Shown here: one piece after another, positions 21,395 through 32,250 of the stretch
How the letters are laid out: each line of letters begins with the position of its first letter
Position numbering within the stretch: position 1 is the stretch's first letter
Assembly: GCA_944472155.2 (NCBI GenBank)
Contig: OX235272.1
Span: 86,248,020 to 86,312,019, forward strand
Direction: 5' to 3'
Origin: Trichobilharzia szidati
Lineage: Eukaryota > Platyhelminthes > Trematoda > Strigeidida > Schistosomatidae
DNA length: 64,000 nt
Notes under the pieces: generated by a model
What the model was told of the DNA's origin: nothing
What the model saw: the letters and a program-made list of their open reading frames with translations, nothing else
The model's database searches: none
Made by a program: the position numbers and the translations under genes

Positions 21395-21600
21395 TCAACA
21401 GCCGTACTAGATAACTCTCTAGAGTATGAAACAGTGGGTTAAGGGTTTCATTCCCCTTAAATACAGTAGCACTGGGATGTTGGTACATCCGTGTCATGTA
21501 TTTTAATGTTAGTCACTCGCTAGCAAATAAAATCAAGTGAAGTTTAAAGGTATCGTCAAAGAGTGCTCACATGTCTACGGAAACTGATTATTTTGGTCCA
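21395..21600 (+). mobile_element. Sm-alpha-type copy, hammerhead deleted
   Basis: Decayed head (GGTTAAGGGTTTCATTCCCC), then TTGGTACATCCGTGTCATG and the body end; the ribozyme core is missing. Confidence 0.5.
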
Positions 21601-21960
21601 ATGACAAAATACCATTGGAAACCAGGGAGTGGTGGGTAACTGTTCCATCCTAGCCTGGGGCTTATCAGCAGTATCCACCAACGGGTTTTAAGCCACAACC
21701 TACGGGTTGGTAGGAAAGCTGCTAGACCATTCATCCACTGGGACCCGATTCAATACCTCATGAATTCTGACTTCTATCAATTCCTGATTTTAACACTACC
21801 ACAAACGAGTGTCATCGGTGAGTATTTGTCCTCACTCCCGACCTGGTGATGAAACCCACTGGTCATGACTTCTCACTAGAACTCCAGTCAACTCTGTGTT
21901 GTAGACAGTCACTAGTGAGCATCAGATCAATTTTCAAGAATTAGTGAGAATTCTACTTGT
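21601..21960 (-). mobile_element. SINE-C copy
   Basis: Minus-strand unit: hammerhead region near 21630-21680 (decayed), head with GGTTTTAAGCCACAACC complement, 5' part with GTCATGACTTCTCACTA. Confidence 0.6.
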
Positions 21961-22215
21961 TTGAAGTTTTACCACTAATTGATATCAATTAGAGAACTAT
22001 TAAAAACCAGGGAGTACTGGCTGACTGGTCTACGAGCTTGACTTGTAACCTGGAGGTCCTGGGTTCGAACCCCTGGCAGGTGGGTACTGCGGATGACTCC
22101 TAAACTTGGTCGAAACAGCTGTCCAGTACTCCGTAGTTGGATTTTCAATGATTCTCTGATTGACATTATTCCGTGATCAAAATTGACATAAGTCAAGTAC
22201 CTATAAACTGAATCT
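21961..22215. mobile_element. SINE-C snap-back pair
   Basis: A short minus-strand end (GATATCAATTAGAGAAC...GAGTACTGG) faces a plus-strand copy with CTGGGTTCGAACCCCTGG and GTCGAAACAGCTGTCCAGT. Confidence 0.7.
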
Positions 22216-22804
22216 TGAAAATGGCAGAAAATTCACAAACTTTAATCAATGTCTAATTATATCAACAGAGGAATTCCTACTCAATAAAGGGAATCAGCAT
22301 GCACATTATTGTATGAAACAAACTCCTTGTCATAGATTAAGCAAGTTGATGCAACTGAAGGCAATCAAGTAATCAATTGGTAAAAGATTACTACAGGATT
22401 ACTGAATTCCATTTGCTATGAGAGTTAGCATTTAACATTCCTTTTTTCAAAGTGTTACTTTAGCAAATTTTTGGTAGATTTGGTTTGCATGAGAAATATT
22501 GCATAGTTACAAAGTTCATTAAAAAAATATCGACCATTTATTGACACACAAATATGGGAACAAAGTTCTAAGAATATCAGGTCAAAAGTCCATATTAACG
22601 TTGTACTTTGTACATTGATAACGTATTCATTGAAGAGCGTTTTGCAGAAATTTCTAGCTTTAATTTTTATGCTGAGTAAAGCCCATTATGCAGAAGTCTT
22701 ATAAATTTTGTTGGAATTAATTATTTTGGCTAGTTTGATTTTAAACCGAAGGATAATGACGTTTCATTAAGGAGTTTATGTAATGCTTGATGAAAGTGCT
22801 CAAC
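22216..22804. other. Intron, nothing recognised
   Basis: AT-rich with no repeat match. Confidence 0.4.
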
Positions 22805-24325
22805 AATTGGCTCTGTCCTCCTTTATGGCTGTGAGTGAGACATGGTCATTGAAACGGAAAGACATGAAAAGTCTGGCTAGGTGTCTTTGATCATAGGTGT
22901 CTGACTTCTATTTCCCGTGTTAAGTGGTATAATAAGGTGAGCAATATCTAGGTTAGGCTTCAGTCGAGTGCTAGGTAAGGAGGGGAAATCAATCGATGAG
23001 GTCGTGAAGCTACGTCGATTGAGATGGTTAGGACATGTGTTGCACATGCCTCAACGGGCAATGTTAGCTGACATAGGATGGATCAGGTTGGAAAAGAGAT
23101 AGCACATAGTGATCAAACCAAAACATAACTTCATCAGTCAATGAAATCCACAACAGTAAGTTTGAGCCAGCCAGCCAGCAACGTAGGGAGACTATCTGAC
23201 TGATTGGGTTTCGCGGGATGGTAAAAACCAATAAAGGCTGCAGGCTATCTGTCTGCCCGGTTTCAACATTGAACTTTGCACCGGCGTGCGGCAGTTCGAG
23301 TCGCCACACTTCACTCAGCACACAGAGTCAGAGAAGAAAGTAAAAAGAAATGCAAAGTAGTGCCAGTAAGCAGAGACATGAGTCAAAAAGAATAGTAATA
23401 TCGAAGAACCATGTAGTTTTATTGGGTATTATAAGTCAAAAGGAGTGAATGTATCTGCACCATTGAGAACCATGAGTTTGAGCCACTGTCTCCAGCCATG
23501 GGTGTTTAATTTCCCGCGAACCCCAACCAATTAGGAAATCTACACCTTCCTACGTGGCTTAAAATAACTGTTCTGGATCTCATTGACTGACCACCATTGG
23601 CTCTTTTCCAACCTAACCCTGCATCAGCTAACATTACCCATCGAAGAAGGCGGTGGCTAGGCATGCATTCGTAACACATTTCGTAACCATCTCAGGTGAT
23701 GTAGCTTCACAGTCTCGTCGGTTGATTTCCCCTCTTTACCTAGCACTCGACGCCTAACCTCAATAATGCTCCCCCTATTATACCATTCCACACGGGAGAC
23801 AGAACGCAGGCACCTATGATCAAAGACAGTCAGCCTTTTCATGTCCTATACTCTCAATTGCTAGGCTTCACAGCCATAAAGGAGGACGGAAATATCTTCT
23901 GAGCAGTACACACGCCCTTTGATCTACAGCCGGATATCACGTCCACGCCAGAGATGGCGTAAACTGGCATATGCGAAACTAGCTTTCTGTATCCGTGCTG
24001 AGATTTCTTCGGCGATTAACCCGTTGGGGCTGATGAGGCTGCAGGCAATCGATGATATGGCTCAAACTCATCGTTCTCAGGGGCTACCGAAGATGCATTC
24101 ACTCTTTGTGATTTATGATACCCAATAAAGTTATATTGTTCTTCTTTATTACTATTCTTTTCTCTTCATATTTCTGTTTATTATCTCTCTCTCTCTTTTG
24201 AATCTCTCTTTACTCTGTTCTCTTGCTTTGTGTGGTAAATGGAGGGAGTATGGCAACTCGAACTGGTGCACATTTGTGCAAAGCAGTTCTACGTTGAAAG
24301 CAGTTAGTCAGTGAGTCAGTCAGTT
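22805..24325 (+). mobile_element. LINE-G copy split by a nested LINE-G
   Basis: 22805-23245 gives broken frames (LYGCE, RCLTSISRVKWYNKVS). The 3' part resumes at 24036 (GATGATATGGCTCAAACTC) through the 3' UTR to a TCAGTCAGT tail at about 24310-24327. The break is filled by a minus-strand LINE-G. Confidence 0.85.
23246..24035 (-). mobile_element. Nested 5'-truncated LINE-G with 11-bp target duplication
   Basis: Minus strand: SPNGLIAEEISARIQKASFA, LRHLWRGRDIRL, VFDHRCLRSVSRVEWYNRGS, then the 3' UTR ending in a CAGACAGATAG tail at 23246. AGGCTGCAGGC occurs on both sides, at 23235-23245 and 24036-24046. Confidence 0.9.
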
Positions 24326-24474
24326 TAATCCTGTTTGCCCCCTTGCGATAAATCTTAGTTGTAGGTAACGTATGTTCAAGCGTAAACAATTCCATGTAAT
24401 CATTTCGATTTTATTAAATATATATTTTTCGTTGACTATATTCATTTGATTACTTTATCCACTTTCAATTAAAG

Positions 24475-24784
24475 GTACCAATCAAATCTCTACCTCAAGA
24501 ATGGCTATGGTGTGAAACTTGGTGTTCTGACGAAAGTTTAGCAAAGGCTAAAACAATCGATCTGTGCAATAATCCACGGACAAAAGAACCTAAACTGACA
24601 GCAGCAATGCGTATTGCACCAGAATGGGTAGATTATGATCGTGAAATTAAAAAATTATGGAAACGTGTTTATCAGTCTTCACCACAACCGCCTACAGAAC
24701 ATACAATCGAAGAGACTAAGTCTACAGATAGTCCATCGACTTCTACACTTCCTACTGCATCAGAGGATACTACTTTGAAAGTTG
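24475..24784 (+). CDS. UGGT: UGGT exon f: end of catalytic domain and C-terminal tail
   Basis: Acceptor AAAG at 24471-24474, phase 0. It begins [17 protein letters not shown], continues [20 protein letters not shown] and [14 protein letters not shown], the last conserved UGGT blocks, then an unconserved Ser/Thr/Pro/Glu-rich tail. Two ends are possible. A donor G/GTATGT at 24785 would leave one base for a further exon; otherwise the frame reads through two codons to TGA at 24790-24792, ending in VGM. Animal UGGTs normally end in a KDEL-like ER-retrieval signal, which the read-through form lacks, so a further exon is more likely. The intron before this exon is about 9.6 kb. Confidence 0.9.
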
Positions 24785-25079
24785 GTATGTGATCATTTAT
24801 TTTTCTATGCTTTTGATTTGTTTGTAAATTGAAAAAGAAAGTTCGTATCATTAGTTGTTCACATGTGTTGTACTCGGAGTACCTAATTAGAATCGGCAAG
24901 AGGAGCCTGTCGGTTTTAGTTGTATTAAAGCCGTTATCTTGTAATTCAGTGCTACATTTGATATCCGTCATCATCAGAACAGATTTTTCATGCACTACCA
25001 TGCAATGAGCCAAACCTATTGTCTGATGACTGATCATAATATACTCAATTTCTCAGTCTGAAGTAGTTGAAATGGGGTA

Positions 25080-26360
25080 TCTGTCATTTCAGAGAAAGGA
25101 ATAATGTTGTTATGTATTGCTAAACATAGAATGGCAGTCAAACTTCTAACTCAGCAAATTCATCGACTTCGAAAAGGCCTTCATCAGACAGCGTTGACCG
25201 AGAAGTAAATTTGAAACTGCTCAAACAATACGGCGTGCAGTGCCCAAGTCCTTATCAACCTCATCCGACAGCTGGCTGGCTATATGACAATGCCTGACAT
25301 GTGAGAGGTGATCCACAATGGAAAACTCAGTGAGGCGCTCGAAGTGAATACAGGAGTAAGACAGGCTGGCTGGCTGCTTGCCAATTATCACCGATGATAT
25401 TCTTAATTTTGTTGGATTGGATTATGGTTCAGGCTGTGCGTGGGGAGTGAGAAGACAGGAATACGCTTCACTGACAGATGATGACTGTGTTTAATGTCAC
25501 GCAAACTCGAAGACTTGCAGGTAGGCGAAGACCAACAAACTGGCTGAAGAGGCTGGCAGGCGGCTGAGGCAGGACTCCAGGTGAAGACATAGAAGACGGA
25601 GGTGATGAAGTTACCCAATAATCAACAGCAACAACAACAATAGCAACCAGCATCAATCACCATTATCAGTGGGAGAGATTTGACAGAGGTTAGGCCATTC
25701 ACTTACCTGGCTAGGAAGCACGGTTTCAATCACAGGTGGAATGAATAAAGATGTCAAAGCAGGTCAGCCAGAATGGGAAAGACAAGATATTCCTTCATCA
25801 ACCTAAAACCAATTTGAGAATCTTCTGCACTCAACCAGCATACGGAACAAGATTCGGATTTTCGGCAGAAATGTGAAGTCGGTCAGTTCTTCTATACAGG
25901 TTTAAAATTTGCGCTACGTGTTTCAAACAGGATTTCTAACAGGCTACGGACATTTATCAACAGCTGCCACCTTCTCTGTCTGGCTCCAAACTCAAGATCA
26001 AATGGCCGGTCGGTCGACCGGCCAGAAAAAATTATCAGCAAGAAACTCTGGACAGGAACAGACTAACGAAGAGCCGATTGCTCAACAAATATGTCGGAGT
26101 AAATGGAGATGTATTGGGCATACGTTGAGGAGGCCGTCGAATGACATAGCGCACAATGCAGGCCATCGCCCGAGTGGGATCTCAATGGGAAGTGACTAGT
26201 GGGTCTTCTGTGCGGGGTTGACTTGGAGGAGATTGTGTGGCTAGAAGGAGAGAGACTGCGGTCAATTGTGGGTCCAGATGTAGAGGACTGCAGAAAATAG
26301 AACAAAGTGGAGATGAATTGTTGAAGCCGTATAGTTCTACTCGGAACCCAAGGGAAAAAT
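25080..26360 (+). pseudogene. LINE-D RT fragment, longest in window
   Basis: Colinear with 41755-43395. Broken frames show FIDFEKAF (RT fingers), a decayed stretch with VIHNGKLSEALEV, then the C-terminal GRSKWRCIGHTLRRPSNDI and the tail. All frames carry stops. A palindromic GGCC/GGTC expansion lies at 26003-26024. Confidence 0.8.
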
Positions 26361-26504
26361 AATGATAATATAATTGTAAAACTTAGGAAAGGAACACACT
26401 TCTCAAATCAAACTAACAATTTACAAATGGATTAGGAACTTTAGAATATGCACAAGTGAAATTTTCACTACCTTATTCCGATCGCAGTGTTTGATCTGCC
26501 TCAT
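26361..26504. other. Intron, nothing recognised
   Basis: Short AT-rich spacer between LINE-D and the palindrome. Confidence 0.4.
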
Positions 26505-26745
26505 ACCATTTGCATACTACTGATTGATTAATCGATATGAATAGTTGCACACCACTGTAATCAAACGCTATTGCTTGCTAGCCATCCAGATTGAGGTGAT
26601 CTAAACATCAAATGGCTATTTCTGTCGTTTAGAGCCGACCTCATCAGCGATGTACTCGGTTTGATTCAGTTCAGATAGAAAGACATCTGAATGATAAACA
26701 ACTACTCATTTCAGCCAATCAGTAGTATATAGTTTTAATGCAAAC
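26505..26745. mobile_element. Family F arms-only palindrome, asymmetric
   Basis: Left arm about 170 bp, right arm about 40 bp (ATACTACTGATTG... against CAATCAGTAGTATA). On the minus strand CTGATGAGGTCGGCTC is followed by TAAACGACAG, where the related copy at 5785 has CGAAACGGC. Confidence 0.6.
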
Positions 26746-27114
26746 ATACTTCTTAATTACACACTGATTTCTCACCTAAATATCTGAATATGCTTGGCTC
26801 AATCTTCTTATAACATATTGGTAAAAAAAACAAAAAGAAACTTGAATGGAACCATTTTATTTGTTCAACTGATGTGATAGTACACAGTGGAACACAGAAA
26901 ATCGTCCACGAAAATTGGGACTTTAAAATGTCAAACTCCTCAAAACACAATAAAAGTAGTATGAATAGTCATTGCCAAAAAATAAAGCATTCGGGTTGTC
27001 AAACGTATCTAGATATTTTAAGTTAACACCTACTTCCTGGAATAATTTGAGCGCCGAGTCAGATTGATTCATTATAAATTATTTATATTAATCCCAGCGT
27101 GTTTAAGATTAAAT
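26746..27114. other. Intron, nothing recognised
   Basis: No domain in the frames here. Confidence 0.4.
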
Positions 27115-27127
27115 CAAACAAGATTTT

Positions 27128-27173
27128 TCTGTATACGTTTCGCTGTGTAAGCCACAGCTTCTTCATCAGCAGA
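27128..27173 (-). ncRNA. PLE hammerhead-like motif
   Basis: Minus strand: TCTG/CAGA as stem I, CTGATGA (27163-27169), a strong stem GCTGTG/CACAGC with loop GCTTA, then GAAA (27138-27141) and UA before the 3' stem I strand. Four extra bases lie between CTGATGA and stem II, so the fold is not canonical. The right arm repeats it at 29248-29290 with CTGAAGA. Confidence 0.4.
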
Positions 27174-27245
27174 TTTATTCGGATTTTTATTAATCATCAA
27201 AATATATAGTCAAAATTTTTACATAAATTGAAATTCTTTAGTTTG

Positions 27246-27796
27246 GTTTGTAAGGGTTAGTTTTGTTTTTATGAGTTGATCACGGATTGATATCAGTTAG
27301 AGAACCATTGAAAACCAGGGAGTACTGGACAGCTGTTTCATCCTAGTTTGGGAATCATCGGCAGTACGCACCGTGATCAACTCGTAAAAACAGAACTAAC
27401 CCTTACAAACCAAACTAGAGAATATTAATCTGATACTTGCTAGTGACTTGCTACAGAATGGAGTTTCCTGGAATTCTAGTGAGAAGTCGTGACCAGTGAG
27501 GTTCAACCAGATATCACGTGTGTGAATGGATGTCCCACCAACGACATTGGTTGGGGTCGCGCTAAATCACGAATTAGTAGACGTTTGAATTCGTGGGCCG
27601 TTGAATCGGGTCCCAGTGGTTGAATGGTATACGAGCTTGCCTTGTAACCGGAGGATGCTGGGTTCGAACCCCCGCACTTTGGGTGCGTACTGCCAATAGT
27701 TCCCAAACTAGAATGAAATAACTGTCCAGTACTCCATTGCTGGTTTTCAATGGTTCTCTAACTGATATCAATCCGTGATCAGCTCGTAAAAACATA
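27246..27796. mobile_element. SINE-C: snap-back pair plus a plus-strand copy
   Basis: 27240-27290 and 27370-27417 are inverted 50-bp copies (GTTTGGTTTGTAAGGGTTAG). 27412-27796 is a plus-strand unit with TGGGTTCGAACCCCCGC. Inserted into the left arm of the PLE. Confidence 0.75.
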
Positions 27797-28180
27797 AATT
27801 GAAGTCAGTTAATTTGAAGGTCATTTGTCCATGGACATTTCTACCAGTAGAAATATGTAAGCAGTCATCACATATATTTGTAATGACTAATGTCAAATTG
27901 TTATTGTTTACTTTTTTCTATAGTTGATTTGTAAGGATTAATTTTGTATGAGCGTGTGTATGTGTGTGTGTACATGTTATTTGTCATATGGTTTTCAATG
28001 GTTCTCTAACTGATATCAATCCGTGATCAACTCGTAGAATTAATTAGTGTTATGAACAACATTAATGTTGTTTGAATAACATCGAATCAATAATATCAAT
28101 GGATTACAGCTCAATAACATCAACATGAAAAAATAAGCTGAATGTCAGAAAAATTAGGAAAGATAATATTACAAATTCAT

Positions 28181-28440
28181 GAATTTATAGTCTCTATTGA
28201 AGACCAGAGCAGAAGTAGTGAGTGGCGGGACTTGCTTCTTTTGAACACAGAGCACTGGTTGTTTGAGGCGAATTGCAATAGCCTCCGCTATTTGTGCGAT
28301 GCGGTGCTTCGATGATTTTGGCAATTTATTTGGCACCCGGTAGATTATAGAGAAGGATTCCTCAACGCTGGCTTTGTGGTTGGTTTCAGTTTTCCCTTGT
28401 GCTCCTTTTATTGATAATATTATCTAGTAGCTTTTCCATA
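28181..28440 (-). pseudogene. PLE ORF C-terminus fragment
   Basis: Minus strand reads EESFSIIYRVPNKLPKSS and AEAIAIRLKQPVLCSKE, the conserved C-terminal end of Penelope ORFs (AEAIAI...P.LC). Confidence 0.75.
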
Positions 28441-28930
28441 TCGAAAGGACACAGCTGAACAACTTCAAAGACTATTTGCTTCACATAATATTAAAGGCTA
28501 TTTCAAACACTCTAATTCTCTGGAGAAAGCTTTGGTGAATGTCAAGGATATGGTTCCCATAATGTCACAAAGTAATTGTGTTTATAAGATAAAGTGTTCA
28601 GAATTTGAAGCATGCTATATAGGGGAGAGCAGTAGACAGGTGAAGGTCAGAGTAAATGAACATAGACTATGCACGAAACGTCCACCTAGAAATGAAATAG
28701 AATTAATAAGTCTAGAAAAAAGATCAGCTATAGCAATGCATGTGATAGACAGCGGACATAAGATTGATTTCGACAGTGTCGAAATTCTAGGTAGAGGCTT
28801 TGATTCACCACACTAAGAAAGACTGACCTCTGGAGCCTTGCATATTTTAACCACATTGAATGCAGTGAATAGGAAAGAAAGGATAGACTTATCACCTATA
28901 TGGCAAACTCTTATGAAGCAAGACAGATGA
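28441..28930 (+). pseudogene. PLE ORF fragment: linker and GIY-YIG endonuclease
   Basis: Frame reading YRKDTAEQLQRLFASHNIKG, SQSNCVYKIKCSEFEACYIG, ESSRQVKVRVNEH, KRSAIAMHVIDSGHKIDF, then TAA at 28814 where homology goes on (GALHILTTLNAVNRKERIDL). The nuclease signature here is VYK...CYIG. The RT domain is missing, as in the other PLEs of this window. Confidence 0.83.
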
Positions 28931-29382
28931 AAAAAACAACAAAAACTCTATGAGCCTCCATGACCTTTTTAAAAAGGTATTATCATGTTTATCACATGTG
29001 AATTGGCGTCTTTTCCATATGACAAATCACAAACACTCACACACTCATACAAAACTAATCCTTACAAATCAACTACAGAAAAATATAAACAATAACAATT
29101 TGACATTAGTCATTACCAATATATGTGATGACTGCTTACATATTTCTATTGGTACAAATGTCCATGGACAAATGACCTTCAAGTTAACTGACTTCAATTT
29201 ATGTAAAAATTTTTGACTATATATTTTGATGATTAATAAAAATCCGAATAAATCTGCTGAAGAAGCAGCTGTGGCTTACACAACGAAACGTTTATAGCAA
29301 AATCTTGTTTTGATTTTCTTAAACACCAAATGCAACTGAATATAAAACAGGTTCATTTTATGTATTCGGCATCTTATCATTT

Positions 29383-29936
29383 ACGTCGGTGGCATAGTGG
29401 TGGAATGCTCACCAACCACTCCTTTTGTGGTTCAAGGTTCGATCCCAGTCCACTGGACGCACTCCTTTACCTCGCCAAGCCAGTAGTAAGACTGGTAAAC
29501 AGGGAAGGTTGGGCATGAGGCTAGCAACCTCATCCCGTAAAAATAAATACCACTGCTAACGAAACTTTAAGACTGTAGCTTGAAGCCCTATTGTAACGAC
29601 AGAAGACAAGGGCCAGGCAACAGATCGTTTATTAAGGAAATCAACACATATTTATAGATTTTAGTGTACATTATTTTAGATTATTGTTAGTAGAAAATAC
29701 AGTCTTTTGATTGGTTGTTTCTCACAGAAAGTTAACCTTGCATCTCTTTGTGGCTGTGTCAGATCATCCATATGCTAACTGTATCCGCCTACGCGAAGTC
29801 TGCTGTCCATCTTTGACCTTGTTTTCACATGACTAATATTTGCGACATAAACATTGACGTCAATTACTGTCTACCAACTTTGGCTGGCAACCATCTCTCA
29901 CCACACTATGTTCCACTGGGAACGTAAAGGAATAAT
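29383..29936 (+). mobile_element. SINE-A copy interrupted by an LTR
   Basis: Head GTCGGTGGCATAGTGGTGGA, body, tail GAAGCCCTAT at 29591, then the LTR; the tail resumes CTATGTTCCACTGGGAACG at 29906. Confidence 0.88.
29592..29905 (+). mobile_element. Solo LTR, 4-bp target duplication CTAT
   Basis: TGTAACGACAGAAGACAAGG ... TCTCACCACA, flanked by CTAT at 29588-29591 and 29906-29909. Younger than the SINE-A it split. Confidence 0.9.
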
Positions 29937-30677
29937 ATAGTCGGTATTCGTATTGCAAGTTTAACGTACACAGAATCATTGAACAATGATACTGTTCAAC
30001 AAAAGGTGTCATATATTACATCTGAGTGGATGATCGAAACATTGAATGATTGAATGCATGAATCTTCATTTAGTCTATGTATGAATGTGTCTGTTTATCC
30101 CAGTGAATATCTCATTAAAGCATATGATTAACTTCTTTATTCGTTCTAGTCCCTGACTCCTTTCAGCAGTGCTCATTCGTCACCCTCCTCCTCCTTTAGT
30201 CTCAGTTTTGCGGATGATTTTCTGTTTTTCACAGAAATGTGATGTGTTCACTGCTGGCGTTCATGATATATTTTGACATTAGTTGAACAACTAAAACTAT
30301 TCCATTCCTGTTTTTTAATTTTGTTTATTATAAAGTATATGTATACAATATTTGGATAAGGTTAAACACAGAATGAATATTCAGACATTTGTACGAGAAA
30401 TCTGTGTAATTAAGAAATGCGCTATTGTCCTCAGTTTTTTTATAGAATACGTAAACGCTATTTCTTTGTTTGAAATAATGAAACCACTATATTTAGCTGG
30501 TATACTGTAAAGATCTGAAACCTTCATTTACACATTTCACTCTCTCTTTGAAAATCTATAAATATTATTCACGCTACAGTATGTACGACGCCTTACCGTC
30601 ACAAAACTCTCCAAAGATCGTAAAGTGATGATGATTATTCGCTGTAAAATACATGTGGTTCTATTCGGTGTGACGCT
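29937..30677. other. Intron, nothing recognised
   Basis: AT-rich, no repeat family or coding match. Confidence 0.4.
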
Positions 30678-30910
30678 CTTTTTCTTTCACGTTCCCAGTG
30701 GAACATAGGGCTTCAAGCTAAAGGCTTGAAGTTTCTGTAGCAGTGTTAATTTTTACAGGATGGGGTTGCTAGCCTCAGGTCCAACCTTTCCGCTTTACCA
30801 GTCTTAGTACTGGCTTAGCGAGGTAAAGGAGTGCGTCCAGTGGCCAGTTATCGAACCTCGGACCATGTGCATAGTGGGCGAGCGTCCCAACCACTGTGCC
30901 ACCGACGTAC
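30678..30910 (-). mobile_element. SINE-A copy
   Basis: Tail GGAACATAGGGCTTC complement, body, head with GGACCATGTGCATAGTGG. 30911-30941 resembles an isolated tRNA T-arm (ACGAACCCGG complement) and may be a further head remnant. Confidence 0.85.
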
Positions 30911-30941
30911 TGGGGCCCAGCCGGGATACGAACCCGGTGTG

Positions 30942-31304
30942 ACAATAATAACATCAAAAACCCAAAATTATCTCAATAGTGCTGTTAGACAGCTATATAC
31001 AGACAAGCTGAATTTCTTAAGCACAAAACAAGTACTGTAGAGAAAAAAAGTGAGTTAACCAAAATTCAACTGTGAGAAGTAGATTATAATCAAGTAGAAT
31101 ATTATCAACAAGGTGCGATCAAAACTCTATCCACAGGAACCTTACACTCAGGTTTACCGAAGGCAGTCCTTATTCAAAATCACCTTGGTTCACTCAAAAC
31201 AGAAACACATCAATAAACAACACATCAATATATCACACATCGATAAAGCGAAATATTGAAGTTAGAGATTAAACAGTGACGAAGACAAACAATAAGGATC
31301 AAGT
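30942..31304. other. Intron, nothing recognised
   Basis: No conserved signal. Confidence 0.4.
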
Positions 31305-31850
31305 CAACATTACTATTATTATTATCATTACTGTGTTATTGTTCTCTTGGGTTCCGAGTGGAACATAGGGCTTCAACAACAGATCCCCACTTTGTTCTGT
31401 TTTCTGCCGTCCTCTTCAGCTGGGTCAACGATTGCCCAAACTCTTATCTCCCTCTCACACGATCCCCTCCATATCACCCTTGCACTGACGACCCTCTCGT
31501 CGCTTCCTATTCAGATTCCACTCTAGCGATGGGCATTCACTGCACGCGATGTCAATCGACGACGTCCTTCCTCAACGTACGCTCGATCCGTCTACGTTTA
31601 CTCCTACATATTTGTTGAACGATCGGCTCTTGCCTGTTGGTTTGTTGCCAACCAGAGTTTCTTCTTGCTAATTGTCTTTGGCTGGCTGGCCATCTGATCT
31701 TCAGAATGGAACCAGCCAGCGAAGGCAGGCAGCTGTTGATAAGAGTCGGTAACTTGTTGGAAATTTTTTCGTTACTCACGTGCAGTGCAAGTTGTTGATC
31801 CGTATAGAAGGACTGACTTGACATTTGTGTCGAATTAAGTCAACATGTTT
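31305..31850 (-). mobile_element. LINE-D 3' fragment
   Basis: Minus strand: SNKLPTLINSCLPSLAGS, QLARRNSGWQQTNRQEPI and QQICRSKRRRIERTLRKDVV, then the tail with GTTCCACTCGGAACC. Confidence 0.8.
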
Positions 31851-31969
31851 TATACAAATATCAGAACATTGATATTTAATCTAGCAGAAAAGATGGAAAA
31901 ACCTACAAAGTTAGTATCAATATTCTGATTAGATCATTGAGGGGGGATTTTGCAAACAATTTTTAGATT

Positions 31970-32250
31970 TTACCGTCGATTGATTGATCAGACTGAAGTG
32001 GTCGGTCTCAGGTTGACATGTTGGCTTCTTGTGCAGATGCTTCCACGATATCTTGGCATGTTATTAGAAGGTAATTGGTGAATAGTGACTAGCAGTGTGG
32101 AATCCAGGATAACGCGCATTTCGTCCTATTTGGGACTCGTCAGCTACTGGATGTACCTGCATTCTGCAGTGAGTGATGATTTTCCCTCGGTGGTAACATC
32201 ATCCTGGATTCCACTGCTAGTCACCATCCACCAGTTAACTTCTAATTATA
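31970..32250. mobile_element. Sm-alpha SINE, inverted pair
   Basis: 31975-32180 is a minus-strand copy with body and ribozyme. 32190-32245 is a short plus-strand end (CATCCTGGATTCCACTGC, CACCATCCACCAGTTAAC). Confidence 0.8.
32102..32156 (-). ncRNA. Sm-alpha hammerhead ribozyme, core intact
   Basis: Minus strand: stem I ATCCAG/CTGGAT, a 3-nt insert TAG, core CTGACGA (32137-32143), stem II G-TCC/GGA-C closing CAAATA, GAAA (32119-32122), short stem III and UC before the 3' stem I strand. All core positions (C3, G5, A6, G8, A9, G12-A14, A15.1-U16.1) are present. The inserted TAG between stem I and core is the only concern for activity. Confidence 0.7.

Larger units (their letters stand above)
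27115..29325 (+). mobile_element. Penelope-like element with inverted arms
   Basis: Left arm 27115-27245 plus 27797-27995 (split by SINE-C) is the inverted copy of 29015-29325. Shared blocks include CATTTGTCCATGG, CAGTCATCACATATA and the hairpin GCTGTG...CACAGC/CACAAC. The loop carries PLE coding sequence on plus (28440-28930) and a second, opposite fragment (28181-28440). Confidence 0.83.

Noticed and set aside
24785..24792. TGA at 24790 as the certain end of UGGT
   Set aside because: A good donor overlaps it and the resulting C-terminus lacks an ER-retrieval signal, so it is kept only as an alternative.
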